Made by a program: the position numbers and the translations under genes
Origin: Acetivibrio alkalicellulosi
Lineage (GTDB): Bacteria > Bacillota > Clostridia > Acetivibrionales > Acetivibrionaceae
Direction of reading: 5' to 3'
Length of the DNA stretch: 64,000 bases
Assembly: GCA_008125075.1 (NCBI GenBank)
Contig: VLTH01000002.1
Location: 2,728,843 to 2,792,842 of the forward strand
The notes under the pieces: model-generated
The model's database searches: none
What the model was told of the DNA's origin: nothing
What the model saw: the letters and a program-made list of their open reading frames with translations, nothing else
In this document: positions 34,107 to 47,515 of the stretch, piece by piece
Numbering within the stretch: position 1 is the stretch's first letter
Layout of the letters: every line of letters begins with the position of its first letter

Positions 34107-36554
34107 CTAGATATGCAATTTATCTACTATACTCTCTAGCTGTCTTAGTAATTTAATGCATAGATTCATATCTTCATTTATTGCAGCTGTTTCAAGGCTT
34201 TTTGCTGTCTCAAAAATCGTGGTAAGATAAAGACTAGATGACACACCTTTTATTTGGTGTGCCATACTTCTTATATTTTCCACATCCCCTGTGATACACA
34301 TTTTATTTAATATTTCAATATTTTTAGGCATCTCATTAATATACTCCTTTATTAATTTCTCAGCTTCATCTTTTTCTAAGCCAGTATTTTCAATAATTTT
34401 TTGAATACTCTCACCTAAGCTACTTAAATATAGGGCTTTTACTTTGTTAATCATTTCATGAAGATTTTTTTTATTTACAGGTTTACTTAAGTATTCATCC
34501 ATACCAGAATTTTTACATTTTTCAATATCTCCATCCATTGCATTTGCAGTCAACGCCACTATAAAAGTGTGTTTTTTATCTCCTTCCATCTCTCTTATTT
34601 TTGCTGTAGCTTCATATCCATCCATAACTGGCATTTGACAATCCATAAAAACAATGTCATAATCTTTGTTTTTTAAAGCTTCAATTGCTTCCTTACCATT
34701 GACAGCTATATCACAGAATATATTTGCTTTATTAAACATTTCAACCAATACCTTTCTATTGGTTTCATTATCTTCAACTATTAGAATATCAAGAATATAT
34801 TTTTCTAAAGTATTTGTTACTTTTTTTGCATCTTGCGTATATAGCTCTATACTTTTTTCATCATATCCTCCTAAAAAAGTATTGTTTTTTTCAGTAGAAT
34901 TTTTAAGAATAGGAAGTAAGACAAAAAATTTAAATGTAGAACCTTTTCCAATTTCACTCTCAACAAAAATATCTCCGTTCATATACTTTACTAATTCTTT
35001 TGATATTGAAAGTCCTAAGCCTGTACCCCCATATTTTCTTGTGGTAGATCCATCTGCCTGAATAAATGGTTTAAACAAATTTGAAATTTCATCCTTATCT
35101 ATACCTATACCTGTATCTTTTACCTCAAAAAAAACCACTGCTTCTTTATCAATTACTTTTTTACTGAAAACTGTAATGCTAACATTTCCTTCTTTAGTAA
35201 ATTTTACAGCATTACTTATAAGATTGTTTAATACTTGCATTAATCTTTTGGAATCTCCAATTAATTCTTCTGGTACATTTGAGTTTATTTTTGTAATTAG
35301 ATCAATTCTTTTTTCTACTACCGTAGGTTTAAATATACTAATTGCATCCTCAATGCATTTTCTTAAATTAAAAACTTCTTTATCTATACTAAGTTTTCCC
35401 GCTTCTATTTTTGAAAAATCAAGAATGTCATTTATTAAGTATAATAGTATTTCTGAAGCTTTCTGAGCCTCATTGATGTAATCTCTTTGTTCAATTGACA
35501 ATGTTGTGTCTTTAAGTAAATCTAAAAATCCTAATACCCCATTCATAGGAGTCCTTATTTCATGAGACATATTGGCTAAAAACTGACTTTTCATAATGTT
35601 TGCTGCTTCTGCTTCTATCTTAGCTCTTTTTAACTCATTCTCCACAATTCTTTGTTCTGTTATGTCTTCTGCTGTACATATGAGAAATTCGGTATTTCCA
35701 TATGAGTCTTTAATATGTTTACTCTTTATAAAAAGAAGTCTTTTTTCACCCTTCCAATTTTCAATTTCCAATTCATTTTCTGTAATTTTTTCTTCATAAA
35801 ACATAGACCAATTATTATTCGTCAATTTATCTGCCGTCTCAGATGGAAATATATCATACAAATCTTTGTACTCCATATCTTTTTTATTCTTATTGAAAAA
35901 ATTGGCATGTGCCTCATTGACAACTGCATATACAGTGACATTTTTCAACGCCCACATTTGTGCTTGTGAATTATCTAAAAGAATAGACTGTTCCATAATA
36001 ACTTTTAAGTACTCATTTTCTTTCTTAATCCTTTTTCTTGTCTTTTCTATGAATTTAGTTAACTCTTTTAATACTTCTATATTTTGGTTTTGCCAAATTG
36101 TTTTATGATTTAACGATTCAAACCCAATAAAGCCAACAGGTATATTTTGATCCTTTAAGAGTATTATAAGGCAAGACTTTATTCCTTCTTTAATAAGAGC
36201 TTTTTTCTCAAGCACCACATCTTCGGGTAATCTATCTACATCATTAATTTCAACATAGCCGTTTTTTTTTATTTGTGTAATTATCCATGGAAAGTCATAC
36301 ACTGATTCTTCTATAGTTTTAACTCTTTTTGGGCTAACGCCATTTTTGTTCCATTGAGTCTCTAATTCCATTATACTAAAGTCTTTAGAAAACCCATATA
36401 TATATATTCTGTCTAAAGAAAGTAATATTCCCGTTTCATTTAATACTTTTTCAAGTACTTGTATGTAATTTTGAGAATCAGCACTAAGGAGTTTATCAAG
36501 TATACTATAGAGCAATCTAACACATTCATCTGGATATGATTTATTTCTGTTCAT
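34107..36554 (-). CDS. Hybrid sensor kinase: GAF-PAS-HisKA-HATPase-REC-HPt
   Basis: An 815-residue cytosolic kinase (no membrane segments). Order: GAF-like (about 15-170), PAS (about 190-300), HisKA with [19 protein letters not shown] (His near 331), HATPase with [11 protein letters not shown] and [18 protein letters not shown] with [10 protein letters not shown], and HPt with [13 protein letters not shown]. All phosphotransfer residues are present, so it can run a complete His-Asp-His relay. ATG 36554 follows TTGGAGGAT. It is 14 nt after the HD-GYP gene and thus co-transcribed. Output could reach Spo0A or another regulator, which the window does not show. Confidence 0.92.
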   Translation of the reverse strand: MNRNKSYPDECVRLLYSILDKLLSADSQNYIQVLEKVLNETGILLSLDRIYIYGFSKDFSIMELETQWNKNGVSPKRVKTIEESVYDFPWIITQIKKNGYVEINDVDRLPEDVVLEKKALIKEGIKSCLIILLKDQNIPVGFIGFESLNHKTIWQNQNIEVLKELTKFIEKTRKRIKKENEYLKVIMEQSILLDNSQAQMWALKNVTVYAVVNEAHANFFNKNKKDMEYKDLYDIFPSETADKLTNNNWSMFYEEKITENELEIENWKGEKRLLFIKSKHIKDSYGNTEFLICTAEDITEQRIVENELKRAKIEAEAANIMKSQFLANMSHEIRTPMNGVLGFLDLLKDTTLSIEQRDYINEAQKASEILLYLINDILDFSKIEAGKLSIDKEVFNLRKCIEDAISIFKPTVVEKRIDLITKINSNVPEELIGDSKRLMQVLNNLISNAVKFTKEGNVSITVFSKKVIDKEAVVFFEVKDTGIGIDKDEISNLFKPFIQADGSTTRKYGGTGLGLSISKELVKYMNGDIFVESEIGKGSTFKFFVLLPILKNSTEKNNTFLGGYDEKSIELYTQDAKKVTNTLEKYILDILIVEDNETNRKVLVEMFNKANIFCDIAVNGKEAIEALKNKDYDIVFMDCQMPVMDGYEATAKIREMEGDKKHTFIVALTANAMDGDIEKCKNSGMDEYLSKPVNKKNLHEMINKVKALYLSSLGESIQKIIENTGLEKDEAEKLIKEYINEMPKNIEILNKMCITGDVENIRSMAHQIKGVSSSLYLTTIFETAKSLETAAINEDMNLCIKLLRQLESIVDKLHI

Positions 36555-36568
36555 AATATCCTCCAAGC

Positions 36569-37639
36569 CTATATTTGACAGCTCTTTTCAATAAATAGAG
36601 TTAATTGTTTTAGGAGGTCAATCTCATATGGTTTTAAAACCTTTTTACCTTCTCTATCATATATAACTTTAACAATTGGCCTCATTGGCATTCCTTTGTT
36701 TTGCTTTACCACAAGGCATTTTTCATTTGAGTTTAATAAAACACCACTTCCCGTTGGAAAAGCAGCTATGTTCACTGAAAATTTTTTTACCGTTTCTGCA
36801 TCAAAATATATATTACTCATACCAATTAGATATTCAATGGCCTCATAAACAGGCCGTCCTTCATCTTTATCATTACTTGAAATTAAATTGTCAAAAACAT
36901 TGCAAACTGATATAATTTTTGCAATTTCGCTTATTTCTTTCCCCTTAATCCCCAATGGATATCCACTACCATCAACTTTTTCATGATGCATAAGTACTGC
37001 AACTTTTGAATGTACACTACAAATATTCTCCTGGCCTAAAAAATCATATGCTACTCTGGGATGAGTTTCTTTTATGAATTTTTCTAATTCTTGTGAGTTT
37101 TTATATTGGGACAGAGTTTTATTATCATTTTTTATTCTTACTTTCCCAATATCATGAAGAATGGCTGCCATAGCTATGTCTTTAACCCTTAGCATATTAT
37201 AGCCCATATGAATACCTATTATGGTAGACAATACACATACATTGACAGAATGTGAGTAAATATTATTATCCTTTGACCTTATTTCTGATACGTTTACCAT
37301 AACACTTTTATTGGACAAAACATCATCAATAACTGAATTAACAGATTTTAAAACTCCACTGTTATCAGTCTTTCCTTCTCTACAATATTTATCAATCATA
37401 TCTTTTACAGCAATTTTGCTCTTTTGCCTTGTCTTTTCTGATATACTCTCTTCAATAACAACTTCTTTAGAAATTTCATCATCTACATAAATAGAAATAA
37501 CTCCAAGGGATTTTAATCTTTCAATGTAAAAAGGAGTTAGTTTTATACCTTCATTTAACAACACTCTCCCGGTATCGTCAAAAATTTGCTTTCCCAGTAT
37601 TTCATTTCCTTTTAATTTCGAAACGTCTACAATTCTCAT
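36569..37639 (-). CDS. HD-GYP domain protein, probable c-di-GMP phosphodiesterase
   Basis: A 356-residue cytosolic protein. The N-terminal region, about 130 residues, is of the HD-GYP-associated type ([20 protein letters not shown]). The HD-GYP domain has [37 protein letters not shown] and an [11 protein letters not shown] stretch; all metal-binding residues look present. It should hydrolyse cyclic di-GMP. ATG 37639 follows TTGGAGGGG. Upstream is the large cheA, downstream a hybrid kinase. Confidence 0.9.
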   Translation of the reverse strand: MRIVDVSKLKGNEILGKQIFDDTGRVLLNEGIKLTPFYIERLKSLGVISIYVDDEISKEVVIEESISEKTRQKSKIAVKDMIDKYCREGKTDNSGVLKSVNSVIDDVLSNKSVMVNVSEIRSKDNNIYSHSVNVCVLSTIIGIHMGYNMLRVKDIAMAAILHDIGKVRIKNDNKTLSQYKNSQELEKFIKETHPRVAYDFLGQENICSVHSKVAVLMHHEKVDGSGYPLGIKGKEISEIAKIISVCNVFDNLISSNDKDEGRPVYEAIEYLIGMSNIYFDAETVKKFSVNIAAFPTGSGVLLNSNEKCLVVKQNKGMPMRPIVKVIYDREGKKVLKPYEIDLLKQLTLFIEKSCQI

Positions 37640-37767
37640 GGAGCCCCTCCAAAAAACTATCATTTTTAATACCTGGACTATTGGCACAAGAATTCAAAAT
37701 TCAGAATGGAAAGTTTTCAAATATTTCAAATACTGAACTTTGCTTCTATTGCCACTTAGTAATATAT

Positions 37768-40413
37768 TTAAGTTAATTTAAACAGTTCTTCTACATCTAG
37801 TATCAAAGAAACTCTTCCGTCTCCTAAAATACTTGCTCCTGATGCAAATTTAAGATTATTAAATTCCTCATTAAGTGGCTTTGCTACAACTTCTTGCCTT
37901 CCTAATACCTCATCAACAGGAAAAGCCTTAAGATTTTGTTCAACTTCCAAAACCACTACCATATTTCTTTTTACTTCATCATTTTTAGTATCGAATATTT
38001 GATGGGACGGTATTAACCCTATTATTTCATCTCTGATCTTTATAAATTCTCTTTTACCTTTTACACTTATCCATTGGTTTTCCTCTGGCTTTAATAAGTG
38101 CTTAATATAAAGTGTTGGTATAATATATCTTATACCTGCTATATCAACTATTGTTCCATTTATAACAGCAAGATTTATTGGTATTTTAAGGGTAAACTCA
38201 CATCCCTGACCAGGTAAGTTTACTAAATCCACCCTTCCTCCAATTTTAGACATTTCTGTTTCAACTACATTCATTCCAACGCCTCTGCCAGATATATTAT
38301 TTGCCTTTTCCAATGTAGAAAAACCAGGTAAAAATATAAATCTGTTTATTTCTTCAGGAGAGTAGTCCATATCAGAACTTATAAGGTTCTTTTCCTTTGC
38401 TTTTTTATAGATTAAATCTGTATCAAGTCCTCTTCCGTTATCTTTAATTTCAATGTATACGCATCCTCTTTTACTGTATGCATTTATATTAACTCTTCCC
38501 TTTTCCTCCTTACCTTTCATTTTTCTCTCTTGGGCACTTTCCATCCCATGAGAAACTGAGTTTCTTACAATGTGCATTAATGGGTCAAAGAGTTTTTCTA
38601 CAATGCTTCTATCTACCTCTGTATCTTCTCCTGAAATGACTATATCAACTTCTTTTCCAAGCTCAACTGCTGCATCTCTTCCAATTCTAATTAATTTTTG
38701 AAGAGTTGGCCTTAAAGAAACCATTCTAAGTGACATGGATAGCCCTTGTATGTCTTTTATTGTTTTTGCCATGCGAGATAAATTATTCATAAAATTGCTA
38801 TGAAGACCCACTTCCTCTTTAGCATCTCTTTCTAATATGGAATAAAAAACAAGCATCTCGCCTAATAAATCTACAAGATTATCAATTTTTTTGACAGGTA
38901 TTCGCATAAATCCATTGTCAGCAGGTGTTAAACTTCCACTTTTTTTAGATAAAACATCCTGGCTCCTCAATGATTCAATTATATCAGATGGTTGTACTTT
39001 TTTTTCTTTTACTGCAACCTGACCTAATTTTAATCCTTTATAGTTTTCCTTTTGCTTTTTTAACAATTCTTCTAAATCTTCTTCCTTAATTTTGCCCTTT
39101 TCTACAAGAATTTCACCTAGCTTTTTTTCTTCAATTTCACCTTTATATTTCTTTTCATAATATTTTATGTGATTTTTATACTTTTTTATAAATTCATCTT
39201 CATTCACAATCTGTGGATCATTTGATGTTTTAAGTATCATAACCGAAGATTCAAGAATTAAATCTACCAATTCAGAGTCAATTTGCAATTCTTCCTTCAG
39301 ATATTTATCTAAAATATTTTCAGCTTGTAAGGAAATACTCATCATTTCACTATATCCAGCAAAATTAGAAAGTCCTTTAATAGTATGAAAAGCTCTAAAA
39401 AGAATATGCAGTATATCTAAACCTTCTTGTTCAATCAGTACAATATTTATATTTACTTTTTCAATTTGTTCAACTATGCTATCTCTTATGTCTTTATCAA
39501 ATTCTTTTTCAATTTCTATAAAGTTATCCTTACTATCACCTATTATATCATTAACAAGTAAATCTTCACTTGTTTCACATTGGCTTAATGCACATGTTCT
39601 GTCTTTTAAGCTAATAAGCTTAATAGCATTAACTTCTGACGACTGCTCATTTGTTGTATATGTCTCAATGCAAATTTTTTCAACTTCTTGTAGCACATCT
39701 AACTCTTTTAAAATCTCTTCCTTGCTATCCTTAGACACTATAATAGCTTCTATTTTTTGATTATCTAGCGTAAAATCTTCTTTTTTTGCTTCTTCCTCAT
39801 CTGGTCTTTCAGGTATAGAAGAAATAATTATCCCAACATTTTCTATTTCTCTAAAATTAATTAGTACTCTTACAGTTTTAAAGACACAGTCATCACTTAA
39901 ATTAATATCTAATTTATAAGCCTTAAATCCTTTAGAAATATATTCATTTAGACGATTAAATTCTTCATCTGTTATATTTATTTCATCAACCTTTTTATCT
40001 TTGTTAGCCTTTTTACTATTTGACTTTTCATGTCTTTCTTCTACAATTTTATGAAGTTTACCTAAGATACTCTCTGAATTAATTTCTTCTTCAGTACCTG
40101 TACGTACTATAGAATCAAGGCTGTTTTCAATAAAATCATGACAAATAAATAAAAGTTCTATAACCTTTTTATCTGCCTCTATTTTTCTAGCTCTTATGTC
40201 ATGAAGTATATCTTCCATGTCATGAGTTAATTTTTCCATCTTTATAAATCCCATGGCAGAAGATGAACCTTTAATGGTATGTGCAGCACGAAAAACAGCA
40301 TCAATAGAATCATTATGATATGGATTTTTCTCTAATACTAAAAGAGCAGTATCTAGTATTTCAAGGTGTTCTTTTGTCTCCTCTACGTATATCTGCATTA
40401 ATTCTTCATTCAT
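37768..40413 (-). CDS. cheA: CheA-type histidine kinase with two HPt domains
   Basis: An 881-residue CheA, longer than usual (about 650-700). Order: HPt 1 (AAHTIKGSSSAMG, His45); a middle region (about 145-250) that may act like P2; HPt 2 (FHTIKGLSNFAGY, His343); an MshEN/GspE-N-like helical segment (about 430-485, LGEILVEKGKIKEEDLEELL); P3 dimerisation; kinase with N-box DPLMHIVRNSVSHGME, DNGRGLD and SGRGVGMNVV; and C-terminal CheW-like P5. It is catalytically intact. ATG 40413 has GGAAGG upstream. It follows cheR by 21 nt. Confidence 0.93.
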   Translation of the reverse strand: MNEELMQIYVEETKEHLEILDTALLVLEKNPYHNDSIDAVFRAAHTIKGSSSAMGFIKMEKLTHDMEDILHDIRARKIEADKKVIELLFICHDFIENSLDSIVRTGTEEEINSESILGKLHKIVEERHEKSNSKKANKDKKVDEINITDEEFNRLNEYISKGFKAYKLDINLSDDCVFKTVRVLINFREIENVGIIISSIPERPDEEEAKKEDFTLDNQKIEAIIVSKDSKEEILKELDVLQEVEKICIETYTTNEQSSEVNAIKLISLKDRTCALSQCETSEDLLVNDIIGDSKDNFIEIEKEFDKDIRDSIVEQIEKVNINIVLIEQEGLDILHILFRAFHTIKGLSNFAGYSEMMSISLQAENILDKYLKEELQIDSELVDLILESSVMILKTSNDPQIVNEDEFIKKYKNHIKYYEKKYKGEIEEKKLGEILVEKGKIKEEDLEELLKKQKENYKGLKLGQVAVKEKKVQPSDIIESLRSQDVLSKKSGSLTPADNGFMRIPVKKIDNLVDLLGEMLVFYSILERDAKEEVGLHSNFMNNLSRMAKTIKDIQGLSMSLRMVSLRPTLQKLIRIGRDAAVELGKEVDIVISGEDTEVDRSIVEKLFDPLMHIVRNSVSHGMESAQERKMKGKEEKGRVNINAYSKRGCVYIEIKDNGRGLDTDLIYKKAKEKNLISSDMDYSPEEINRFIFLPGFSTLEKANNISGRGVGMNVVETEMSKIGGRVDLVNLPGQGCEFTLKIPINLAVINGTIVDIAGIRYIIPTLYIKHLLKPEENQWISVKGKREFIKIRDEIIGLIPSHQIFDTKNDEVKRNMVVVLEVEQNLKAFPVDEVLGRQEVVAKPLNEEFNNLKFASGASILGDGRVSLILDVEELFKLT

Positions 40414-40434
40414 GTTTTCACTTCCTTCCAAAAC

Positions 40435-41241
40435 CTATTTCATATATATGGTAGGTTTTAAATACTGGAATTTATGTTTTTTCCCTGTAAGGCTCTCGGA
40501 GTGACCTATAAAAAGAAGCCCTCCTGGTACAAGTACATCATAAAATTTATCTATAAGCTTTTGCTGAACTTTTGAATCAAAATATATCATTACATTCCTG
40601 CAAAAAATCATGTCAAAAGATTTTTTGAACGGAAAATCGTCCATTAAATTAAACAACCTAAATGTCACAAGTCTTCTTAAATTTTCATTCACTTTCCATT
40701 CTGATCCCTGTTTTTTAAAATATTTTAACAGGTAATACTTATCTATATTGTTTTTTATTGCAGGTGAATAAACACCAGTTACTGCTTCTTTCAAAACTCT
40801 TGTGCTAAGATCAGTTGCTAGTATTTTAATATAAGTCCCCTGTAAAAAATGCTCTTGTAATATGACACCTAATGTGTAAGGTTCTTCTCCTGTAGAACAC
40901 CCTGCACTCCAAACTCTTATTTCATTGTTTCTTATAATTCTCTTATTATTATCAACAATAAAGTTCACATTGTTTTTTATATATTCAAAATGATTGTTTT
41001 CTCGAAAAAAATCAGTCTTATTAACGGTAATTTCACTAGAAAACTCTAACAACGTCTCTTTGTCTCTAACTTGAGTAAGGAGCCTGAAATACTCCTCATA
41101 AGACTCTATTCTATTTTTTACAATTAGCTTTAGAATCTTTGATTGAAGCATGTCTTTTTTATCCTGACTAATATGTATTCCAAACTTATCATATATAAAG
41201 CTTACGTATTTCAGGAACATCCCGTCACTCAAGTATCTCAT
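40435..41241 (-). CDS. cheR: CheR chemoreceptor methyltransferase
   Basis: A 268-residue SAM-dependent methyltransferase that methylates glutamates of chemoreceptors. It has an N-terminal helical domain, TDFFREN, the SAM motif VWSAGCSTGEEPYTL, and FDMIFCRNVMIYFD. ATG with AAGGAGAG upstream, 15 nt after the MCP gene. With cheB and cheD it forms the adaptation branch of this system. Confidence 0.95.
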   Translation of the reverse strand: MRYLSDGMFLKYVSFIYDKFGIHISQDKKDMLQSKILKLIVKNRIESYEEYFRLLTQVRDKETLLEFSSEITVNKTDFFRENNHFEYIKNNVNFIVDNNKRIIRNNEIRVWSAGCSTGEEPYTLGVILQEHFLQGTYIKILATDLSTRVLKEAVTGVYSPAIKNNIDKYYLLKYFKKQGSEWKVNENLRRLVTFRLFNLMDDFPFKKSFDMIFCRNVMIYFDSKVQQKLIDKFYDVLVPGGLLFIGHSESLTGKKHKFQYLKPTIYMK

Positions 41242-41256
41242 AATGGTAATCTCTCC

Positions 41257-43245
41257 TTAAAAGTCATCTTTGTCTTCATCTAAAGGTATAACATCATTAG
41301 GATTTACGATCTGGGTTTTAGAATTTCCAGTTGACTTATAATTGTGTGCCATAGAAGTTTTTTTTGTGTTTTTTCCCTCAATCATTTTTTTAGGACCAGT
41401 GCTAGCAATTCTTCTAGTTGTATTATTTAACATTGCATTATTTCCTTCAACAAGATGTAGTAACTGGCTTACCATATCTTTAAGATTTTCAGCCTGAGCA
41501 CTTAGCTCTTCTGAAGAAGAAGCACTTTCTTCAGCAGTAGCCGCATTCTCTTGAGTTGCTTTTTCCATTTGGGCTATAGCCTTGTTAATTTGTGCAATAC
41601 CCTGGGATTGTTCTTGACTTGCTGCTGCAATTTCATCCATTAGTTCATTTACCTTTTTGGATTGTAGAGTTATTTCTGACAATGATTCTCCAACTTTTTT
41701 GGCCACTTCAACACCTTTTTGGGACATGCCAATGTTGTTTTCAATTATTGAAGCAGTATCTTTAGCAGCTTGTGCACTTCTTTGAGCTAGATTTCTAACT
41801 TCTTCTGCTACAACTGCAAATCCCATTCCCGCATCACCTGCTCTTGCTGCCTCTACAGCTGCATTTAATGCTAAAATATTTGTCTGAAAAGCAATTTCAT
41901 CAATAACCTTTATTATTTTAGCTATCTGATCACTGGATTTTTTTATCTCATCCATAGAGCTCATCATTTCACTCATTTCTCTATTGCCCTTATCTGAAGC
42001 TTCTTTTGCCTTTTGTGACAACATTGCTGCTTGCTTTGTATTCTCAGTGTTTTGCTGTACCATAGAAGCTGATTGTTCTAAGGTGGAAGATGTCTCCTGA
42101 ATTGAAGATGCCTGCTCCGAATTTGCCTCAGCAAGCTGCTGACTTGAAGTTGAAAGTTGCTCTGACGCTGCTGTCACCTGCTCTGCACCCTGAGATAATC
42201 CATCTACAATGCGGTTTATAGGCTTTGTAATACTGGATATTATAACAAAGCTTAATAAAATACCCGCTATCAAAGCAATAATTAGTCCTACTATTACAAT
42301 AGTTGTCGATGCAGCAAGGTTTGTAGCACTTTCTTGAGACCTATTTTCTACGTGAGCTATTCCTGCGTCCATATTTTGACCTGAAATCCTTACAGCCTCA
42401 AGTCCTGTCTCAGTTCTTGCCCTATTTATTCTGTCCACTTCAGTCCAGTTACTTTGAAGCATTAGCATGCCATTTTTGTATTCATCTACTGCATTTCTTA
42501 TTTCAGTCATTTGCCTTTGGTTTGCAGAATTTCTTATGGTTGGATCTAATTCATTTAATATTGCAGTTATATTATCAAAGTTTCTTAAACCCTCATTAAT
42601 CAATCTTTCATCATGATTTAACTGAAATCTTTCATTTGCAATTCTAATATCATTTCCTATGTCAACTACATCATTCATTCTGTATATTTTCCACACTCTT
42701 TCATTTAGTGCAGCATTACTTGCATCTGATGAAATCTCACTTCTCATTGCCGATTCCATATTGTCTAAAAATTCTGATGTAGTCATAATAAATCTTTGGG
42801 CAGCTTCATCTAAATCCCTTCTTATTACTTCTATTTCATCATTTACCCTTACAGTATCATTCATCAACGATTCATACTGTAATACAGATCTTTCAATTGC
42901 CTGAATATTATCACCAAAAACCACTAAATGCGTTGCAGTTGCTGCTAGTTTTTTTCCCTCTTCAATGTGATTTTTTACACTACTCAAGTGTACTAATGCA
43001 CTATCATAAAAACTTCTTTGTTCTGTAAAAGCATATCCTCTCATTTCATACATAAGCATTAAAATACTTTGTTCTATTTCTGCTGATATTGCTACTTCTG
43101 GAACATATTCTTCAGCTAGTATTGTTGACTGTATTCTTGTATTTGTCATATTAATTGAAGCTATTACTCCAATAACAAGCATAATTACAATAACCAGTCC
43201 AAATCCAGCTGCTATTTTAAAGCTGAGTCGTAAATTTTTAAACAT
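41257..43245 (-). CDS. Methyl-accepting chemotaxis protein
   Basis: A 662-residue receptor: TM1 (about 10-30), a roughly 280-residue extracytoplasmic helical sensor, TM2 (about 313-336), a short HAMP-like linker, then a long coiled coil with the conserved tip [20 protein letters not shown] and [20 protein letters not shown]. The C-terminus ([15 protein letters not shown]) has no CheR-docking pentapeptide. ATG overlaps the cheW end by 8 nt behind GGAGGCG. This is the cluster's only complete receptor. Confidence 0.93.
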   Translation of the reverse strand: MFKNLRLSFKIAAGFGLVIVIMLVIGVIASINMTNTRIQSTILAEEYVPEVAISAEIEQSILMLMYEMRGYAFTEQRSFYDSALVHLSSVKNHIEEGKKLAATATHLVVFGDNIQAIERSVLQYESLMNDTVRVNDEIEVIRRDLDEAAQRFIMTTSEFLDNMESAMRSEISSDASNAALNERVWKIYRMNDVVDIGNDIRIANERFQLNHDERLINEGLRNFDNITAILNELDPTIRNSANQRQMTEIRNAVDEYKNGMLMLQSNWTEVDRINRARTETGLEAVRISGQNMDAGIAHVENRSQESATNLAASTTIVIVGLIIALIAGILLSFVIISSITKPINRIVDGLSQGAEQVTAASEQLSTSSQQLAEANSEQASSIQETSSTLEQSASMVQQNTENTKQAAMLSQKAKEASDKGNREMSEMMSSMDEIKKSSDQIAKIIKVIDEIAFQTNILALNAAVEAARAGDAGMGFAVVAEEVRNLAQRSAQAAKDTASIIENNIGMSQKGVEVAKKVGESLSEITLQSKKVNELMDEIAAASQEQSQGIAQINKAIAQMEKATQENAATAEESASSSEELSAQAENLKDMVSQLLHLVEGNNAMLNNTTRRIASTGPKKMIEGKNTKKTSMAHNYKSTGNSKTQIVNPNDVIPLDEDKDDF

Positions 43246-43726
43246 TTAACATCGCCTCCTGTTTTTCATTTAATACTACAAGGTCTTCACTTCCAAGTAC
43301 TTTTTCAATTTCTAAAAGGAGTACTACTTTGTCCTTTATTTTACCTATTCCAGTAAGAAACCCTTCTTCTACACGTGAATCATACTGGGGTGGTGGTTCA
43401 ATTTCACCCTTTTGAATGTTTACTACCTCTGATACAGTGTCAACTATTATGCCCATTAATCTAGAACTACCAGAAAAATACACTTCAACTACTATAATGC
43501 ATGTCCTCTGGTTGTATTCCATTTCGTTAAGTCCAAATTTAAGCCTTAAATCCAATACAGGTATTATCTTTCCTCTTAAGTTAATTACACCCCTTATAAA
43601 CTCAGGCGTTTTAGGAATGGCTGTTATATCCATTATTCCTATTATTTCCTTAACCTTGTGAATAGATATGCCATATTCCTCGTCTTCTAATAAGAAAGAT
43701 AAAAATTTTCCACCTTCTTGCTCCAT
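43238..43726 (-). CDS. cheW: CheW coupling protein
   Basis: A 162-residue CheW-like adaptor that links receptors to Che[41 protein letters not shown] and [13 protein letters not shown]. Start ATG overlaps the cheA stop (TAATG), indicating translational coupling. Confidence 0.94.
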   Translation of the reverse strand: MEQEGGKFLSFLLEDEEYGISIHKVKEIIGIMDITAIPKTPEFIRGVINLRGKIIPVLDLRLKFGLNEMEYNQRTCIIVVEVYFSGSSRLMGIIVDTVSEVVNIQKGEIEPPPQYDSRVEEGFLTGIGKIKDKVVLLLEIEKVLGSEDLVVLNEKQEAMLNV

Positions 43727-45444
43727 TAAGCTTCACCCTCCATTCTAAATATAGATTCAACATCTACAATAAAAGATACTCTGCCGTCTTCTAAGATTGA
43801 TGCTCCCATAACAAAAGCGGGGTTACAATACACATTATCAAGATTTTTAACTGCAAGCTTTCTTCTCTCATCAACCTTTTCCACCGCAAGTGCCCTTCTT
43901 TCCCTTCTTATTTGCAAAAGCAAAACACATAGATCACCATCCTCATTCTCAGTGTAATTATCTATTCCAAAAATCTTTTTTCGTGGAAGTAATTGCACTA
44001 TTTCATCTTTAACCCTTACCATTTTTTTCTTGCCTCTTTCTTTTATCCAGGAGTACTCGCCTTTTTGTAGTATTTTCTTTAAGTAAGTTGTAGGAATTAT
44101 AAATTTTTCTTTACCAATTTTTACAATAACACCATCTAGTACAGCTAGGTTTAGAGGAGTTTTTATAATAAATGTGCATCCTTTTTTTGGGTAGTTAATG
44201 ACTTCTACTTTTCCACCTATTTTAGCTATTTCAGTTTTTACAACATCAAGCCCTACACCTCTCCCTGAAATGCTGTTTACATTTTCAGAAGTTGAAAAGC
44301 CAGGCATAAATATAAAGTCTAATATTTCTTCTTCACTATAGTGAATATTAGGATTGGCTAGTTTTTTGTCAATTGCTTTTTTAAGTACCCTATCTAAATT
44401 TATACCCCCTCCATCGTCAGATATTTCTAAGTAAACGCTTTCACTTTTAGTGTATGCCTCTATACTTACAACTCCACATTCATCTTTCCCATTTGCTATT
44501 CTCTCTTCTTTTGGCTCGATTCCATGAGATATACAATTTTTCACTATATGCATAAGAGGATCTGTAATTTTTTCAGCAAGATCCCTTTCCATTTCAGTAT
44601 TTTCACCTAAAATCTTTAATTGTACATCCTTACCTAATTCTTTTATGGTTTCATTTACAACTTTTTTTATTTTTTGAAAATTAGACTTTAAAGGTACCAT
44701 TCCAAGTGACATAATAAGGTTTTGAACTTCCATAGTGGCATTTGTCATCTCTACAAATTTCTTTGCAAATAAATCATTTGATTGGACTCTTTCTGTTATT
44801 TCTGCTTCAAGCAAGGATTGGGTAATTATTATTTCACCCATTACTTCAGACAAAAAATCTATATCTTCAGGCATTACCCTGATATATTCAAGTGTTTTTG
44901 AAGTTTCTTTTTTAACTTGGTCTCTATTTTCTTCATTGTTCATGTGAATTTTTCTTATTTGGTTACTGCTAAAATTTAAGTCCTTCTCATTAATTATTTC
45001 AACTTCTGGCTTATTATCTTTATTTTTTTTGCTTTTTTCTATATTATTTACTTTAAAATCTATATCATTAAGAAAAATGTCCAACTTTTTAATGAATATT
45101 TGGTTTTCTTTTATCTCTTTATCATTACATACAGACGTTATACTATCACATGCAGATAAAATCAAGTCTTCATATTCTTTATAAGATAAGACTTCACTAT
45201 ATCTTAAAACCTCAATTAGTGTTTCTACTTTATCAGATATTTTTAATATAAACTTTTCATCTATAAATCCTGCAAGCCCTTTTATGCTGTGAAAGGCTCT
45301 AAATAGACCATCTATTAAATCTTCTTTGTCCTTTTCCTTATCTAAAATAAGACATTTTCCTTCAGCATCTCTAATGTGTTCTAATATTTCAACAATCACT
45401 TCTTCATGTATTCGTTGGAGTTCAGTTTTGTTTTTGCCACTCAT
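43726..45444 (-). CDS. cheA: CheA-type histidine kinase (compact)
   Basis: A 572-residue CheA with HPt (RAFHSIKGLAGF, His52), no obvious P2, P3 dimerisation (PEDIDFLSEVMGEIIITQSL), an intact ATPase (DPLMHIVKNCISHGIE, DDGGGINLDRV, SGRGVGLDVV) and a CheW-like C-terminus. It is shorter than typical CheA because the CheY-binding P2 is missing or reduced. The phosphoryl target is probably CheB and/or the receiver at 47100-47501. Confidence 0.93.
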   Translation of the reverse strand: MSGKNKTELQRIHEEVIVEILEHIRDAEGKCLILDKEKDKEDLIDGLFRAFHSIKGLAGFIDEKFILKISDKVETLIEVLRYSEVLSYKEYEDLILSACDSITSVCNDKEIKENQIFIKKLDIFLNDIDFKVNNIEKSKKNKDNKPEVEIINEKDLNFSSNQIRKIHMNNEENRDQVKKETSKTLEYIRVMPEDIDFLSEVMGEIIITQSLLEAEITERVQSNDLFAKKFVEMTNATMEVQNLIMSLGMVPLKSNFQKIKKVVNETIKELGKDVQLKILGENTEMERDLAEKITDPLMHIVKNCISHGIEPKEERIANGKDECGVVSIEAYTKSESVYLEISDDGGGINLDRVLKKAIDKKLANPNIHYSEEEILDFIFMPGFSTSENVNSISGRGVGLDVVKTEIAKIGGKVEVINYPKKGCTFIIKTPLNLAVLDGVIVKIGKEKFIIPTTYLKKILQKGEYSWIKERGKKKMVRVKDEIVQLLPRKKIFGIDNYTENEDGDLCVLLLQIRRERRALAVEKVDERRKLAVKNLDNVYCNPAFVMGASILEDGRVSFIVDVESIFRMEGEA

Positions 45445-45483
45445 ATAGCCACTTCCTTATAAATAGTTTTTTATTGGGCACTG

Positions 45484-45511
45484 GAATCGGCTTTAAAATT
45501 ACATAAATTTG
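45484..45511 (-). promoter_or_regulatory. Possible sigma-D-like promoter before cheA-cheW-mcp-cheR
   Basis: Minus strand: CAAA (45508-45511), 16 nt, GCCGATTC (45484-45491), close to TAAA-N15-GCCGATAA. It lies about 40 nt before the cheA start. The match is partial. Confidence 0.35.
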
Positions 45512-45517
45512 TTATTC

Positions 45518-47027
<1,510 letters not shown>

Positions 47028-47099
47028 CTGCCATATTGTATTTGGCTTTTTACAATTAAATCAAATGGCCTATAAGAGCAAGAATTATGAGCATATTTC

Positions 47100-47501
47100 T
47101 TAATTGTCTTCTACAAATCCTAAATCTTTCATCATTTCTAATACCCTGGTTCTTTCTATTGGTTTTGGCAAATAGGCTTCGCATTGCTCTAAAAATGCTT
47201 GCTTAATATTGTCTACATCTCTTAATGCAGTAACCATAACAATCTTAACAGTGTCTAATCCTTTTATTCCGGCCTTCTTTTCATATTCCCTTATTTCTTT
47301 TAGTAACTGCTGACCGTCCATTTCAGGCATCATTATATCTACTAAAACCAGATCATAAGGTACGTTTTCTTGAAAAGCTTCTCTGAATTCTTCTAAAGCT
47401 TCAACACCATTTACAGCAGTATGACATCTTCCAAATTGATTCATCATTTTTTTTAGAAGTCTTCTACTTGCATAATCATCTTCAGCTATTAAAATTCTCA
47501 T
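47100..47501 (-). CDS. CheY-like single-domain response regulator
   Basis: A 133-residue receiver only: RILIAEDDYASRRLL (acidic pocket), phosphorylated Asp in DLVLVDIMMPEMDG, Thr in MVTALRD and Lys in YLPKPIERTRV. It has no output domain. ATG 47501 follows GGAGGAG. It lies 14 nt after the degenerate CheA and is the likely CheY of the system, or its phosphate sink. Confidence 0.93.
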   Translation of the reverse strand: MRILIAEDDYASRRLLKKMMNQFGRCHTAVNGVEALEEFREAFQENVPYDLVLVDIMMPEMDGQQLLKEIREYEKKAGIKGLDTVKIVMVTALRDVDNIKQAFLEQCEAYLPKPIERTRVLEMMKDLGFVEDN

Positions 47502-47515
47502 TATTTTCTCCTCCA

